A stretch of 64,000 nucleotides of DNA from Cytospora piceicola (taxonomy: Eukaryota; Ascomycota; Sordariomycetes; Diaporthales; Cytosporaceae): contig JALQBC010000034.1 of the NCBI GenBank assembly GCA_023375675.1, positions 124,001-188,000 on the forward strand. The letters are read 5' to 3'. Positions 55,331 through 64,000 of the stretch are shown here, one piece after another. Position numbers and translations under genes: made by a program. Below the pieces are notes generated by a model. It had not been told where the DNA came from. It was given only the letters and a program-made list of their open reading frames with translations, and did not search any database. The stretch's first letter is position 1. Each line of letters starts with the position of its first letter.

Positions 55331-56359
55331 AGTACGACTGAGCTGTAGGCTGAAGTCGCCGTACGTAAAACGAGCGAAGGAGTGCTGGCAAAGGCTAAAC
55401 CATTACCGTTAGTCAACTATTTGAATCGTAGCCTGACGAAGGGATAAGGAGGCTAAAAGGAAAAGGTCTGTATTTATAGAATATAAATACCTGCTACGAT
55501 TCGACGGTGTGCTGCGCAGCCGTTTTGTTTTTCACAACATGATAGAGGCGGATACCGAAGCGTTGTATTTACATGCGAACGAGAGAAGGATAAGGAAAAG
55601 AAGAATAGAGAGCATAAAGGATGATGATAGGGCGGCCACTCTACGTCCATACACACGCCATGGTTGGAGTTGAAGTATGAAGTCTAAGTCGGAATGGCAC
55701 GTGATATCCTCCCCCTGTGTGCCTGTACTTACCCTAGGGTACTTAAGTAAGTAAGAAACATGGGCTTCCCAGTTTATCAGTCACATAATTGACTACACAG
55801 TAATCATCGCGGTGGGTGGTTCCATCTGCTGCCCGTGCTGTCGTCTCGACAGTGATGCATGGATGCTAAGTTGTCTTCCCTAGTCTGTCGCGAGAGCCAC
55901 CCGGGGTCGGTGCCGGTTTTTGTTGTCATGTGTGTCTTGTGACCGGCATCTTCGGGTTATTCCCCCGGTTCGATGAGATAGAGTACGGTTTCTCATTATT
56001 TTCAAGACTCATCCTGGAGTTGCGATCAAACTAGTTGTGACTTGAAAGCTTGATATGAGGCCCGAAGACAAGAAAAAAACGAAGTTGTTTGAGGTAGGAG
56101 TATAGCAGCAAGATAGAGAGACATGCAGTTACAAGGAAAGGATCTACACGACTTGCCGTGTGATAAGAGAATATCATAACTGTCCAAAGATACAGACCAC
56201 CGCACCGGCCAACTAAAAGAATGACCACCACTAAATGGACCAGGAATGAATCTGATCTGGTGATTAGGTGTTCCTGCAACGATGGCGCTTCCAACACCAG
56301 GGGCAACTACCTGAAGGTTCATATACCCTCACAGTCACCCCAAGTGCCTCCACAAACGC
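55331..56359. other. intergenic, about 1 kb
   Basis: Upstream region of the small frame and 3' region of the hydrolase gene. A perfect palindrome TACCCTAGGGTA lies at 55730-55741. No gene recognised. Confidence 0.45.
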
Positions 56360-58123
56360 CTACCAACGGAACCAAAATGGCCAGTCTGGGTCCCTAGCAA
56401 GCTCCAGCTGCGCCACGTGAATCTTCATCTCTTCCGAATTCTGAAAATCTCTCAACGCCGCGACCGTCTTCCCATCTTCCTCAGGCTTACCGAAGTAAGG
56501 CCCGTCAACCTCACACTGCGTATAACTCTTCGGGACAGTGCCGTTGTACAAGAAGCCCCGCACGTGCTTTGCAAGACATGTAGATGCGACAGCCACAGAG
56601 CAGTGGCCATATCCCTTGACCTCGACGATCTGTGAGCCAGCAAAGGCCTTTTTAGCGGAGTGCGCTGATATAAGAGGGCAAACAGGGTCGTAGGTCGTGG
56701 ACAAAATAAGCAGAGGATGTGCTGTCTTCACGTCGTACTTGGGAACATAGTTGTGCGTCCTGGGTAAAATCCACTGCTGCTGGAAATAGGATTGGGCGAA
56801 TAGTGCTGGGCCGAATAGGCTTTCATTTCCGGCCGAGATGATGCTTTCAAGAGCCGATTGACGATCCTGGGGCCAGTATTTCGCCCCTGACTTCATGTCA
56901 TTGAGCTCCACAAAGCTATTAGCCTCGTCCTCATAGCCCCACCGGGTTTTGGCACCATAGGCGAGGAACGCCTCCGTCGCGTTGCCTTCTAGAAGCTTTG
57001 CGAGGTTGTTGGCCAGACCATACCACTGAGCGGGCTTGTAGAGATTTGGGAAAAACCCATCAAACAGGAGCTGATAATAATCAAGCAAGCCGTAGGCGGT
57101 ATTGTTGATGTAGATGCTCAATGGCTCCTCGGAAATGCTTTCGGCGAAGCGCAGCACCTTGTCCTTCAGTTCGTCTGCTGATTCCGCCAATGTCGACAAG
57201 GTGCAGTTTTCCCCGGCCTTGAGACACTCCCTGAAAAAGCCCTCGAAAACATTCTCGGTATCGACCAGCGGTTCGGGGCTCAAAATCTCCTCGTACCAGT
57301 CAAATTGGTTCACTACGCCATCGATAATAACCCGTTGAGATCCTTCCGGCCATAACCCAGCGTATGTCTGTCCCAGTAATGTGCCGTAGCTAAACCCCCA
57401 GTAGACCATGTCCTTCTGCCCGACGGCATCCAAGATGCTGTTCATATCGGCAGCCGTCTGAGGGGTGTTGATATAAAGCCCATGCTCCCCCATGGTGTCA
57501 GCGCAGGCCCTGACGTAGTTCTTGGAGAAAGCATATGTCTCGGCACTATCATCGATAAGCCTCTGGTATCTAACCCGGCCCAGGTCTCGACGAGTCTCCT
57601 TGTCAGGGAAGCAGAGTGCCTGTGGTGTAGAGCCGTTGACGCCTCGCGGGTCAAAAGATAGCAAGTGGAAGCCTTCACCGACGATGGTACTGAGTTGCTC
57701 CCCCCGCCTGTGGAGAAATTCGAAGCCAGAACCTCCCGGGCCGCCAGGGTTCAGAAGTAGGTTCTGCGTGGCATTCGCCCCACGCATCCGGATCAGTGGG
57801 ACGGTAAACACCTTGTCGCCCGAGTTGGTAGCATTGAACTGGTCCATGGGCACCGTGATGGTGCTGCACTCGACGGGCCGCCCCTTGATCTCGCCGCACA
57901 CCTCCCAGGTGATATGTTCGCCTTCATAGCGAAGTGGATGGTTCTTGTGGGGGTGGTGGTAGGGCTGTCGAAGCAGATTAAGGAGCTGCCACGAGCAATT
58001 GGTCATCGCGGCGAGCCACCAAAGGCCAACGACCAAGCGCAGCACTTTGTACCGCCTGGTGCCTTGGGCTCTGGGTTGATCCGGTGCCCGGGTGGGCTCC
58101 AGGAAGGGTTGCTTCTCATCCAT
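56360..58123 (-). CDS. S33 alpha/beta hydrolase, tripeptidyl-aminopeptidase-like, membrane-anchored or secreted
   Basis: A single-exon protein of 587 residues. A hydrophobic segment at about 27-45 (VLRLVVGLWWLAAMTNC) acts as signal anchor or signal peptide, and several N-glycosylation sequons follow (FNATN, GNATEAF, NGTVP), as in an extracellular enzyme. The alpha/beta hydrolase core has the oxyanion stretch NPGGPGGSG (125-133), nucleophile Ser 245 in GFSYGTLLG, Asp 479 in TTYDPVCP and His 507 in GYGHCS. The C-terminal TAP-like cap region carries cysteine pairs. Relatives (Streptomyces tripeptidyl aminopeptidase, fungal S33 proteins) cut short peptides from the N-terminus. Its neighbours suggest it may release glycated amino acids or dipeptides for the oxidase next door, which is inference. 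Confidence 0.87.
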   Translation of the reverse strand: MDEKQPFLEPTRAPDQPRAQGTRRYKVLRLVVGLWWLAAMTNCSWQLLNLLRQPYHHPHKNHPLRYEGEHITWEVCGEIKGRPVECSTITVPMDQFNATNSGDKVFTVPLIRMRGANATQNLLLNPGGPGGSGFEFLHRRGEQLSTIVGEGFHLLSFDPRGVNGSTPQALCFPDKETRRDLGRVRYQRLIDDSAETYAFSKNYVRACADTMGEHGLYINTPQTAADMNSILDAVGQKDMVYWGFSYGTLLGQTYAGLWPEGSQRVIIDGVVNQFDWYEEILSPEPLVDTENVFEGFFRECLKAGENCTLSTLAESADELKDKVLRFAESISEEPLSIYINNTAYGLLDYYQLLFDGFFPNLYKPAQWYGLANNLAKLLEGNATEAFLAYGAKTRWGYEDEANSFVELNDMKSGAKYWPQDRQSALESIISAGNESLFGPALFAQSYFQQQWILPRTHNYVPKYDVKTAHPLLILSTTYDPVCPLISAHSAKKAFAGSQIVEVKGYGHCSVAVASTCLAKHVRGFLYNGTVPKSYTQCEVDGPYFGKPEEDGKTVAALRDFQNSEEMKIHVAQLELARDPDWPFWFRW

Positions 58124-58857
58124 CCTCGTTTGAAATGTGGAGGTTCACGGTAAGTGTTGCGGGAAGGATGAGTGATGGGCTCTCACCTCTGCGGGTGAGG
58201 GTATCTCGAGGAACCCAGGGCCTTACACAACTCAGCTCGCTGACGCCATTACAAGTCGTTGACTTTAGGTTCGCCCCACTCTAAGTAAGCAACGGGTCAA
58301 CGTCCGCCGCTTGGGTCGATCCGGGGAAACGTGCCTGGGCCCGATTGGATGTCAGCTGTGCCCCTGAGCTGCCAACTCTGCCACCTTCAGCTCCCAGCTA
58401 CTTTGCCTTCCCTTTGCTCAGGGCATAGAATTGGTGTGTGAACGGTCATTACACGGGCCAGTCCGAAATTGTGAATGCACCAATGGACAACATTGAATGC
58501 ATGTTGCGAATATATAACCATTATTCTCCTTCATCTTCAACCCTAACCCTTGTTACGATCCCACTACAGTGGCTACCCCCATATATCATATCCCTATATA
58601 GCATAAACCCTTGATATATCAAATACATCCAGTGGATGGATTGGCTAATCATGTATGTGAAACCTTTCCCCTATATATCATATATCCCTTATATATCATA
58701 CAGGTGGCTTGGATGGGCCATATGATATATAGGGGGTAGCCACCGTAGTTCTATCTGGGCTCACTTGTACCTACACACCTCCACTTCTGCATTTTCAATA
58801 CAGGCTGCGATATATCTTCATTTATTACTGATATTCAACGGATCCTTTCGTATCACA
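58124..58857. other. promoter of the hydrolase with an inserted miniature element
   Basis: Upstream region of the S33 hydrolase (transcribed leftwards) and 3' region of the oxidase. The second inverted-repeat element (58567-58745) sits here, ending about 110 bases from the oxidase stop codon. Confidence 0.5.
58567..58745. mobile_element. 179-bp TA-flanked MITE, copy 2
   Basis: Same ends as the element at 17519-17698 (CAGTGGCTACCCC at the left; CGGTGGCTACCCC on the other strand, one base off), flanked by TA on both sides. By eye the two copies agree at roughly 85-90 percent of positions. No coding capacity. No intact Tc1/mariner-type transposase is present in the window to mobilise it. Confidence 0.85.
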
Positions 58858-60395
58858 CTATACGTTGGGCCCAATATCCGTCCACTGGTCTTCGTTGAGA
58901 TCACGGAAGCTCATGACACGATTACTTCCCTCCGGCCCAAAACGACCTTCCTTATCCTCCCATTTCCTACTCACAGCTGTCTCAGGCCTCCATCGAAAGG
59001 CATCCTTCATTTGAAGATCCATTTTGTCCTCCAAGCAGTCCGCGATGAAGCCACCTACAGAGGGGATATGGCAGAATCCATGACCCGAACCACCACACCC
59101 CAAGACCAGGCTTGGATAATCTGGATGCCTCGAGATCAAGAAATTTCGGTCCGGGGTATCCGCACACCAGCAGATCCGGGCGAAGGAAAAAGGCCGATCC
59201 GCCAGGTGAGGCATGCACTCGCGCAGGAAGAGGCGGGCTCGATCTTCGGCCTCCCGAGGGATCTGGTGCTTCGCAAAGGGTATGCTCGTCCAGTGTAAAG
59301 TTCTATTCGTGGCCACCTACGTCAGCAACATTGGAATACGATGCAGAAGACGCGTGGTGCACATTTGAGACATTGTTAGAGGGCAGTTGACTCACTGTTG
59401 CGACTCGGCGTCTCACTGTTGCGACTCGGCGTCCCAGTTGCAGTATCCAGGGTGCTCGTCACAGAGTTTCAGCTCCTGGTTGTCCTCGTCCGGTTCCATG
59501 AAAAATCCGCGCTCGACGTTAAAGAGCACCGGCAAGTCTTTGTAGAGCTTAACCTCCTCTTCGGTCATTTTAATATGTGCCAGCGTCCACGCTGTTGGTC
59601 GTAGTTGGTCCTTGAAGTCAAATAGGCCGTCCACGTTCGCTCCGGCACAAAGCAGGGTCCGATCAGCTCTGTGTTCCTTGCCATCAGCTGTCTTCGCTCC
59701 CTTGATATCGCCATCCTCGTAGATCAGCGAAACTACTTTCCCCTGCCACTCCCCAGTGGTGAAATCGACACCCAGCCTTTCTGCCTCCCTGGCGGCGCTC
59801 TCCATACTCTTCCTTGCATGCACCCAGCCGGCACCTTTGGGCTTTATGAATCCCTCCCAGTCCGGGAACTCTCCAGTGAGAACGCCGCGGGGCATAGTGG
59901 CCTGAAATGCCTCCTTCCCTTTCAACGGCTTGAAGCCATCCTCTTCTTTTGGGCATTCTCTGTCTATCAAGTGAGTCTTGCCCTCTGGGGATGATGCTGC
60001 CACGATATACCCTGTGTCATGGAAGTAAGGCTTGAAGACAGGGTCGTTCAGCCAGCCATCAACAGCAGCTGTCAGGCACATGTCTGACACGGAACGTGCT
60101 TGGGGGTCATCACCGCCGAACGACCCAAGTTCCACGATCTACTCGAACTGTTGTCAATCTCTGCCCTTCTTCCCAGACAAGGGATGAGTCCTCTTTCTCT
60201 AAAATGCAATATTTTAGGCTCTGTGCTCACCTTGTTCACATCATTACCCGCGGATATCGGTGATGGGACAGGGTAAGGGTCGAGCACTGTGATATTTTTG
60301 TATCCCCTTCTTCCCAAATGCAGTGCCGTACTACAGCCCCAGGTGCCCGCGCCCACGATCAAGATAGTGGATGAATGCGACAAAGACGCTGACAT
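58858..60395 (-). CDS. fructosyl amino acid oxidase (amadoriase)
   Basis: An FAD enzyme that oxidises Amadori products (fructosyl amino acids) to the amino acid, glucosone and hydrogen peroxide. The best model has three exons: 60395-60231, 60138-59417, 59302-58858, giving 443 residues. The Rossmann start STILIVGAGTWGCSTALHL binds FAD; VLDPYPVPSPISAGNDVNKI is typical of the family. Then come the AAVDGWLND, RTLLCAGANVDGLFDF and KLCDEHPGYCNW stretches, SIPFAKHQIPREAEDR, and FARICWCADTPDRNFLIS, and LVLGCGGSGHGF. The second donor lies in a 21-bp tandem duplication (59391-59432). Splicing at the first-met copy keeps frame; splicing at the other leaves an in-frame TGA. The C-terminus ends GPNV with no -SKL/-AKL peroxisomal signal, unlike many fungal relatives. 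Divergent from the Zn2Cys6 gene. Confidence 0.88.
59391..59432 (-). repeat. 21-bp perfect tandem duplication spanning a splice donor
   Basis: Two back-to-back copies (59391-59411 and 59412-59432), read on the minus strand as gacgccgagtcgcaacagtg plus one base. Each copy offers a donor (CAACA followed by GTGAGA, or GTGAGT in the downstream copy). Only the upstream donor keeps the coding frame open. Confidence 0.95.
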
Positions 60396-60840
60396 GATGA
60401 TATGGGCCTCAAGAATCAATTATATGTGTTTGGACAAGAAGTCAGCGGCAATCTTTGCTAGCCAGAAACGTGGATTCTCGTGGCCGGCCAAAATGCTCTG
60501 TTCTCTGAGGATATTAAGCAATATGACACCCTCTCACGTGCAACTTTCTCCATACCTCCACTTTACTCGATCGCAGGGAGTGAGGAAGGTCAAAGCGACC
60601 GGTCTTGTCTGGACTAGAATGGGCCATGCATGGTGGTCTGCTGTGGTACCCACCTCATGCACGCCACTGCTTGATAAGTTGCCGTCCGGAAGCCCGTCCC
60701 GGACATCCCTCGGACAGATTACTCATCTCACCCTCACAACCTGGGACCTCACCCTGCACAACACATTTCAAGAGGAACCATTTTCAACCGTCTTGTTGCC
60801 ATCGAATTCTGGGGTGATAAGAGACTCTCCCTGCGAAACA
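60396..60840. promoter_or_regulatory. divergent promoter between the oxidase and the Zn2Cys6 gene
   Basis: 445 bases between the two start codons. CGG-N4-CCG lies at 60687-60696 inside a CCGTCCGGAAGCCCGTCCCG stretch, and a TGGCCGGCCA palindrome at 60481-60490. CGG/CCG half-sites are the usual targets of Zn2Cys6 proteins, so autoregulation plus control of the oxidase is plausible, but this is inference. Confidence 0.35.
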
Positions 60841-62562
60841 ATGCCCCGTCGAGCGGCAGAGGGTAACCGGAAGCGCACGAGGACCGGCTGTCAGCGATGC
60901 CGGCTCAGGAAGATCAAATGCGACGAGTCCAAGCCTAAATGCGGACAATGCCTGACGAAGGGATTTGCATGCCACTCGGTGTCCACTTTGAAGTGGGAAG
61001 ATGACTATCTTACCAGGGGCCTGGCTTTTGGTCGCAGAGGTGTCTGGTCCAAAGGTCCACCCACGCCGGAGCACCGGTACTTCAGAAGTACAGACAAAGA
61101 AGACATCAATTGGTGCATATTTCCTTCTATACGCCCATACAGCTTCGTCAATATTACGGTGAAAGCTCCGGGTGGTGGTATCACGACTCTCCGAGATACG
61201 TGTATGAGCGTAGCCAACGGTTCACTCGTCCATGACAACGGCCTGATCGAATATGAGGGTAGCAGCGTGACAAGTAACAACATCACGTCTCGTCTTCCAA
61301 TCAGCAGAGTCCGTAACATCAAGCATATTTCTGCTGTCGGGACAATCGTTTCCCAGCCGAGCTTGCTGCCAGGACTATCTACCTGCCAATCAAACTTGTT
61401 GGCATACTATCTGGAAAGGCTGTGTCCATTGACAGTAGCTAGTCCAATGGCACCATCTCCATTCGCGTCACTCATCTTCCCGTTTTCGATAACGAAATCA
61501 TCTGCCGTCATGAACTCACTTATGGCTCTTTCCGCGTGTCATATTGCGAAGCGAAATCCATCCTTCAGGACCACTGCTTTACGTTTAGGTGACGGTGCTC
61601 TCGGTTACCTCAAAGGAAGACTGGAGATGGGAGATACTCGCCAAATTGCACTGGATCCAGAGATACTTGTCTTGATGATGGTACTGTGTCTAATAGAGAT
61701 CATCAACGAGTGCGACAAGCGCTGGCTTGTACATCTCAAAGGGGCTCGAGATCTCATCTTGATACGGAGGCAGGCTCTTATCTCCATGGACGCAGTGAAT
61801 CATCATTCGAGCAGTGAACTTGTTGGTTTCTCGGAGAGGTTCTTCGCATATCAAGACGTTATCGGCCGGACGGCTTGCGGCGAGGAGCCCATCTTCAGTG
61901 GTGACTTCTGGACAGCCCATCCTACCGGCAACATTACGGATACCTGGCTTGGCTGTTCGCCAGAGCTGGTCTCCATACTCTGCGAAATCACGGAACTCAG
62001 CCGTCAGCGTGCAAAATTTCATGGAATTGCATCATCAGTTGGATTTGAGCTTCAGTCTGCGTCGTTGGAGCATCGACTGGACAACCTTGTACAAAACGTG
62101 TCCAATCCTGAAGACGATATACTGCAGGCCACAGCAGAACTGAAAAGGCTTTCTGCTTCATTGTATCTCGACTGTGCTCTCCGTGATGCTCATCCGGAAT
62201 CATCACGGGTAAATGTCGCCACAAGTCAGATCCTTCGACTTGTGTCAGCATTACTGGAGAGGAACATCATTGCCAGTCTTGCATGGCCCATTTTCGTCGC
62301 AGCTGTTGAGCTTGACCCGCTTGAGGACCTTGTTTGGACCACTGAGCAAACGGTCGGTGTGCCCCAACACGGGCGTCCTTTTGTACTATATGCTCTGGAA
62401 CAGATGGCTGAAGTTTCCGTCTCGAATATTTCGCAGACTCGCTCGGTCATCGAAAAGGTTTGGCAGTCTAGAGATATGGACGTGTGTTCAGAGGAGCCTC
62501 AAGGGCGAAATGACTGGGAAAGATACGTGGCCCCGTTGTGCCACGGCCTCTCACTTGGATAG
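60841..62562 (+). CDS. Zn2Cys6 fungal transcription factor
   Basis: A 573-residue protein starting MPRRAAEGNRKRTRTGCQRC; the longer upstream frame reads into the neighbouring promoter and is rejected. The binuclear zinc cluster is C-x2-C-x6-C-x6-C-x2-C-x6-C (CQRCRLRKIKCDESKPKCGQ and onward to GFAC) at residues 17-44, preceded by a basic NRKRTRTG. After a variable linker, the rest (about 185-573) has the helical fungal-specific regulatory domain, with LLAYYLERLCPL, MNSLMALSACHIAKRNPSFR, EILVLMMVLCLIEIINECDK and FFAYQDVIGRT. Such proteins bind CGG-containing sites and sense pathway metabolites. Its head-to-head position with the amadoriase suggests it controls that gene and the MFS gene downstream. 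A small unspliced intron in the linker (about residues 80-160) cannot be excluded. Confidence 0.9.
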   Translation: MPRRAAEGNRKRTRTGCQRCRLRKIKCDESKPKCGQCLTKGFACHSVSTLKWEDDYLTRGLAFGRRGVWSKGPPTPEHRYFRSTDKEDINWCIFPSIRPYSFVNITVKAPGGGITTLRDTCMSVANGSLVHDNGLIEYEGSSVTSNNITSRLPISRVRNIKHISAVGTIVSQPSLLPGLSTCQSNLLAYYLERLCPLTVASPMAPSPFASLIFPFSITKSSAVMNSLMALSACHIAKRNPSFRTTALRLGDGALGYLKGRLEMGDTRQIALDPEILVLMMVLCLIEIINECDKRWLVHLKGARDLILIRRQALISMDAVNHHSSSELVGFSERFFAYQDVIGRTACGEEPIFSGDFWTAHPTGNITDTWLGCSPELVSILCEITELSRQRAKFHGIASSVGFELQSASLEHRLDNLVQNVSNPEDDILQATAELKRLSASLYLDCALRDAHPESSRVNVATSQILRLVSALLERNIIASLAWPIFVAAVELDPLEDLVWTTEQTVGVPQHGRPFVLYALEQMAEVSVSNISQTRSVIEKVWQSRDMDVCSEEPQGRNDWERYVAPLCHGLSLG

Positions 62563-63176
62563 GTAATTTGGACATCCAAGACATTTAGACACAAAGACTC
62601 CCGAGACCCGAGATACAAGGGAAGGCGGCGTACGACGTCACTGTATATACCAGACGAGCACATCACAAAAACCTTGGGATCCAGTACTTTAGCCGAACGA
62701 CAATTGTCGTACCTATCCAGTGTCAGGCATTATGGAACTTTGTTGTTTTCTCACTGGGTGTGAAGCAAAGATCAACACCGCATATACATATCTATATACC
62801 TGGGCTATCACCGCAGTGGATCCCATGCGAGGACCCATGATCATCAACTCTGGTTGGCTGCGCTTGTACCTTCCCCCTCCCCCCTTCGCGGTCTGTACAG
62901 CATTTATGTGGTGCGGAGACCACTATCAAGGATGATACCCTAGGGTAGTCTAATGTAGTTGGTCCGTTGCCAGTTATGCATATCTATCTCTATCTATCTA
63001 CAAGGAGATGTCACTTGAGATACGGTGATCAACTTTCACAAAGATCCTTCACCTGACATGGAAGCTCGCCAGGATTTGAATCAAATCCTCTCCTCCCTGG
63101 TCCTCAAGAAGATACAGGATGTTATGAGATCAGTTACTTCGTCTTTGAGTCCTTTACAAGTTGAAGTCAATCTACA
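62563..63176. other. promoter of the MFS gene
   Basis: Lies between the Zn2Cys6 stop and the MFS start. A perfect palindrome TACCCTAGGGTA lies at 62936-62947. No gene recognised. Confidence 0.45.
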
Positions 63177-64000
63177 ATGGCCACTCTCACGTTGCATGAC
63201 GATGTACCCGGCACAGAGGTGCTAGTTGATGGTAAGCCAGGCGACTTCATTGCAAACCAGTTTCCATAGATTCATGACAAGCTCACGGATGAATCACAGT
63301 TGGTCATAACTTAGATGCAGAACATAACATCGGCAAAGGCGACATTGTGTTGATTCCGCAACCTACATCATATGCCGGAGACCCCCTCAACTGGCCGGAA
63401 TGGAAGAAATATTACCAACTGTTCCTACTCGCCCTCTACGCGTGCGCCTTCTCGTATGGCGAGAACACGTTGGGTGCAGCGTGGGAGACTGTGTCTGAAG
63501 ATACAGGTGTCTCGTTAACAAGCATGAATGGGGGAAGCGCCTTGAACTATTTGCTCTTGGGATTCTGCAACATCTTCTGGATACCAACTGCCATGAAGGT
63601 CGGACGCCGCCCTGTGTTCCTTGCCACAACGACGATCTGCATGTGCGCTGGAATCTGGCTGGGAAGGTTCAACGGCACAGCGTCGTGGAGTAAGTTGTCT
63701 TCTATCTGCGACTGTTATCTGTGGATACGACCAATTAATGAACGCAAAAGTGCTGAGCATGTGCCTCAATGGACTTGGGACAAGTGCATACCAGGCTGTA
63801 ATTCAGTTGTCTATTTTTGACACTTTCTACGCTCACCAACGCGGTAGTGCTCTGTCAAACTACCTTTTCGGCCAGCAGCTTGGGTCTATCATTGGGCTGA
63901 TCACTGGCGGTTCGATTGCGGATGGACCAGGCTGGAGGTGGTCACAATATATCGTGGCTATCATCGACGCCGGCGTGCTCGTGTTACTAATCCTCACTTT
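63177..64000 (+). CDS. MFS transporter, N-terminal part (runs off the window)
   Basis: Exons 63177-63231, 63300-63689 and 63751 to the window end. Introns of 68 and 61 nt have GTAAGC/CACAG and GTAAGT/AAAAG borders. The start is MATLTLHDDVPGTEVLVD. A soluble N-terminus ends in the family stretch PTSYAGDPLNWPEWKKYYQL, then helix 1 (LFLLALYACAFSYGENTLGAAW), helix 2 (LNYLLLGFCNIFWIPTAMK), the MFS A-like loop KVGRRPVFLATT, helix 3, helix 4 (LSMCLNGLGTSAYQAVIQL) with AHQRGSALS, helix 5 (LGSIIGLITGGSIAD), and GWRWSQYIVAIIDAGVLVLL at the end. The DPLNWPxWKK signature is typical of fungal DHA1-type MFS proteins. Given its neighbours, it may import or export a glycated amino acid or peptide (inference). 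The C-terminal half is missing. Confidence 0.9.

Noticed and set aside
60289..60840. N-terminal extension of the Zn2Cys6 frame
   Set aside because: It overlaps the amadoriase first exon and promoter on the other strand and has no family likeness; ATG at 60841 directly precedes the zinc cluster.

Overview
The window is nuclear DNA from a filamentous ascomycete (Pezizomycotina, most likely Sordariomycetes). Evidence: genes are monocistronic on both strands; introns are short (mostly 60-100 nt) with GTAAGT-like donors and CTAAC-like branch sites; and several families are typical of filamentous fungi (DUF3176 membrane protein, fungal NACHT/STAND protein, Zn2Cys6 and fungal C2H2 regulators, short kinesin-3, heme-oxygenase-like tail-anchored protein). 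The species cannot be named from the sequence. I rebuilt exon structures by eye from splice sites and checked that each join keeps the frame; none was tested against RNA.

Left part (1-21 kb), mixed accessory and core: the 3' end of a GMC oxidoreductase; a two-exon small secreted protein; a 1072-residue NACHT/STAND protein; a conserved hypothetical gene divergent from a pICln/Lot5 gene; a short kinesin-3; a DUF3176 membrane protein; and a C2H2 zinc-finger protein. AT-rich relics and a 180-bp TA-flanked miniature inverted-repeat element lie in the gaps.

Middle part (21.6-44 kb), mostly conserved housekeeping genes: a PPPDE-thioredoxin-PUL fusion; Golgi GDPase Gda1; a degenerate MoxR/Mg-chelatase-like protein; Rab7/Ypt7; an SLC35F-type transporter; a heme-oxygenase-like protein; a Cdt2-type WD40 protein; the Spb1 rRNA methyltransferase; and a small polytopic membrane protein.

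Right part (44-64 kb), accessory: a decayed sulfatase pseudogene followed by about 6 kb without a convincing gene; a seven-helix receptor-like membrane protein; a possible 47-residue membrane protein; and a coherent end block. That block holds a membrane-anchored or secreted S33 tripeptidyl-aminopeptidase-like hydrolase, a fructosyl amino acid oxidase (amadoriase), a Zn2Cys6 regulator divergent from the oxidase, and the start of an MFS transporter. Together they look like a small catabolic cluster for glycated peptides and amino acids. A second copy of the miniature element sits inside this block, and the oxidase carries a 21-bp tandem duplication exactly over a splice donor. No tRNA, rRNA, CRISPR or intact transposase was seen.
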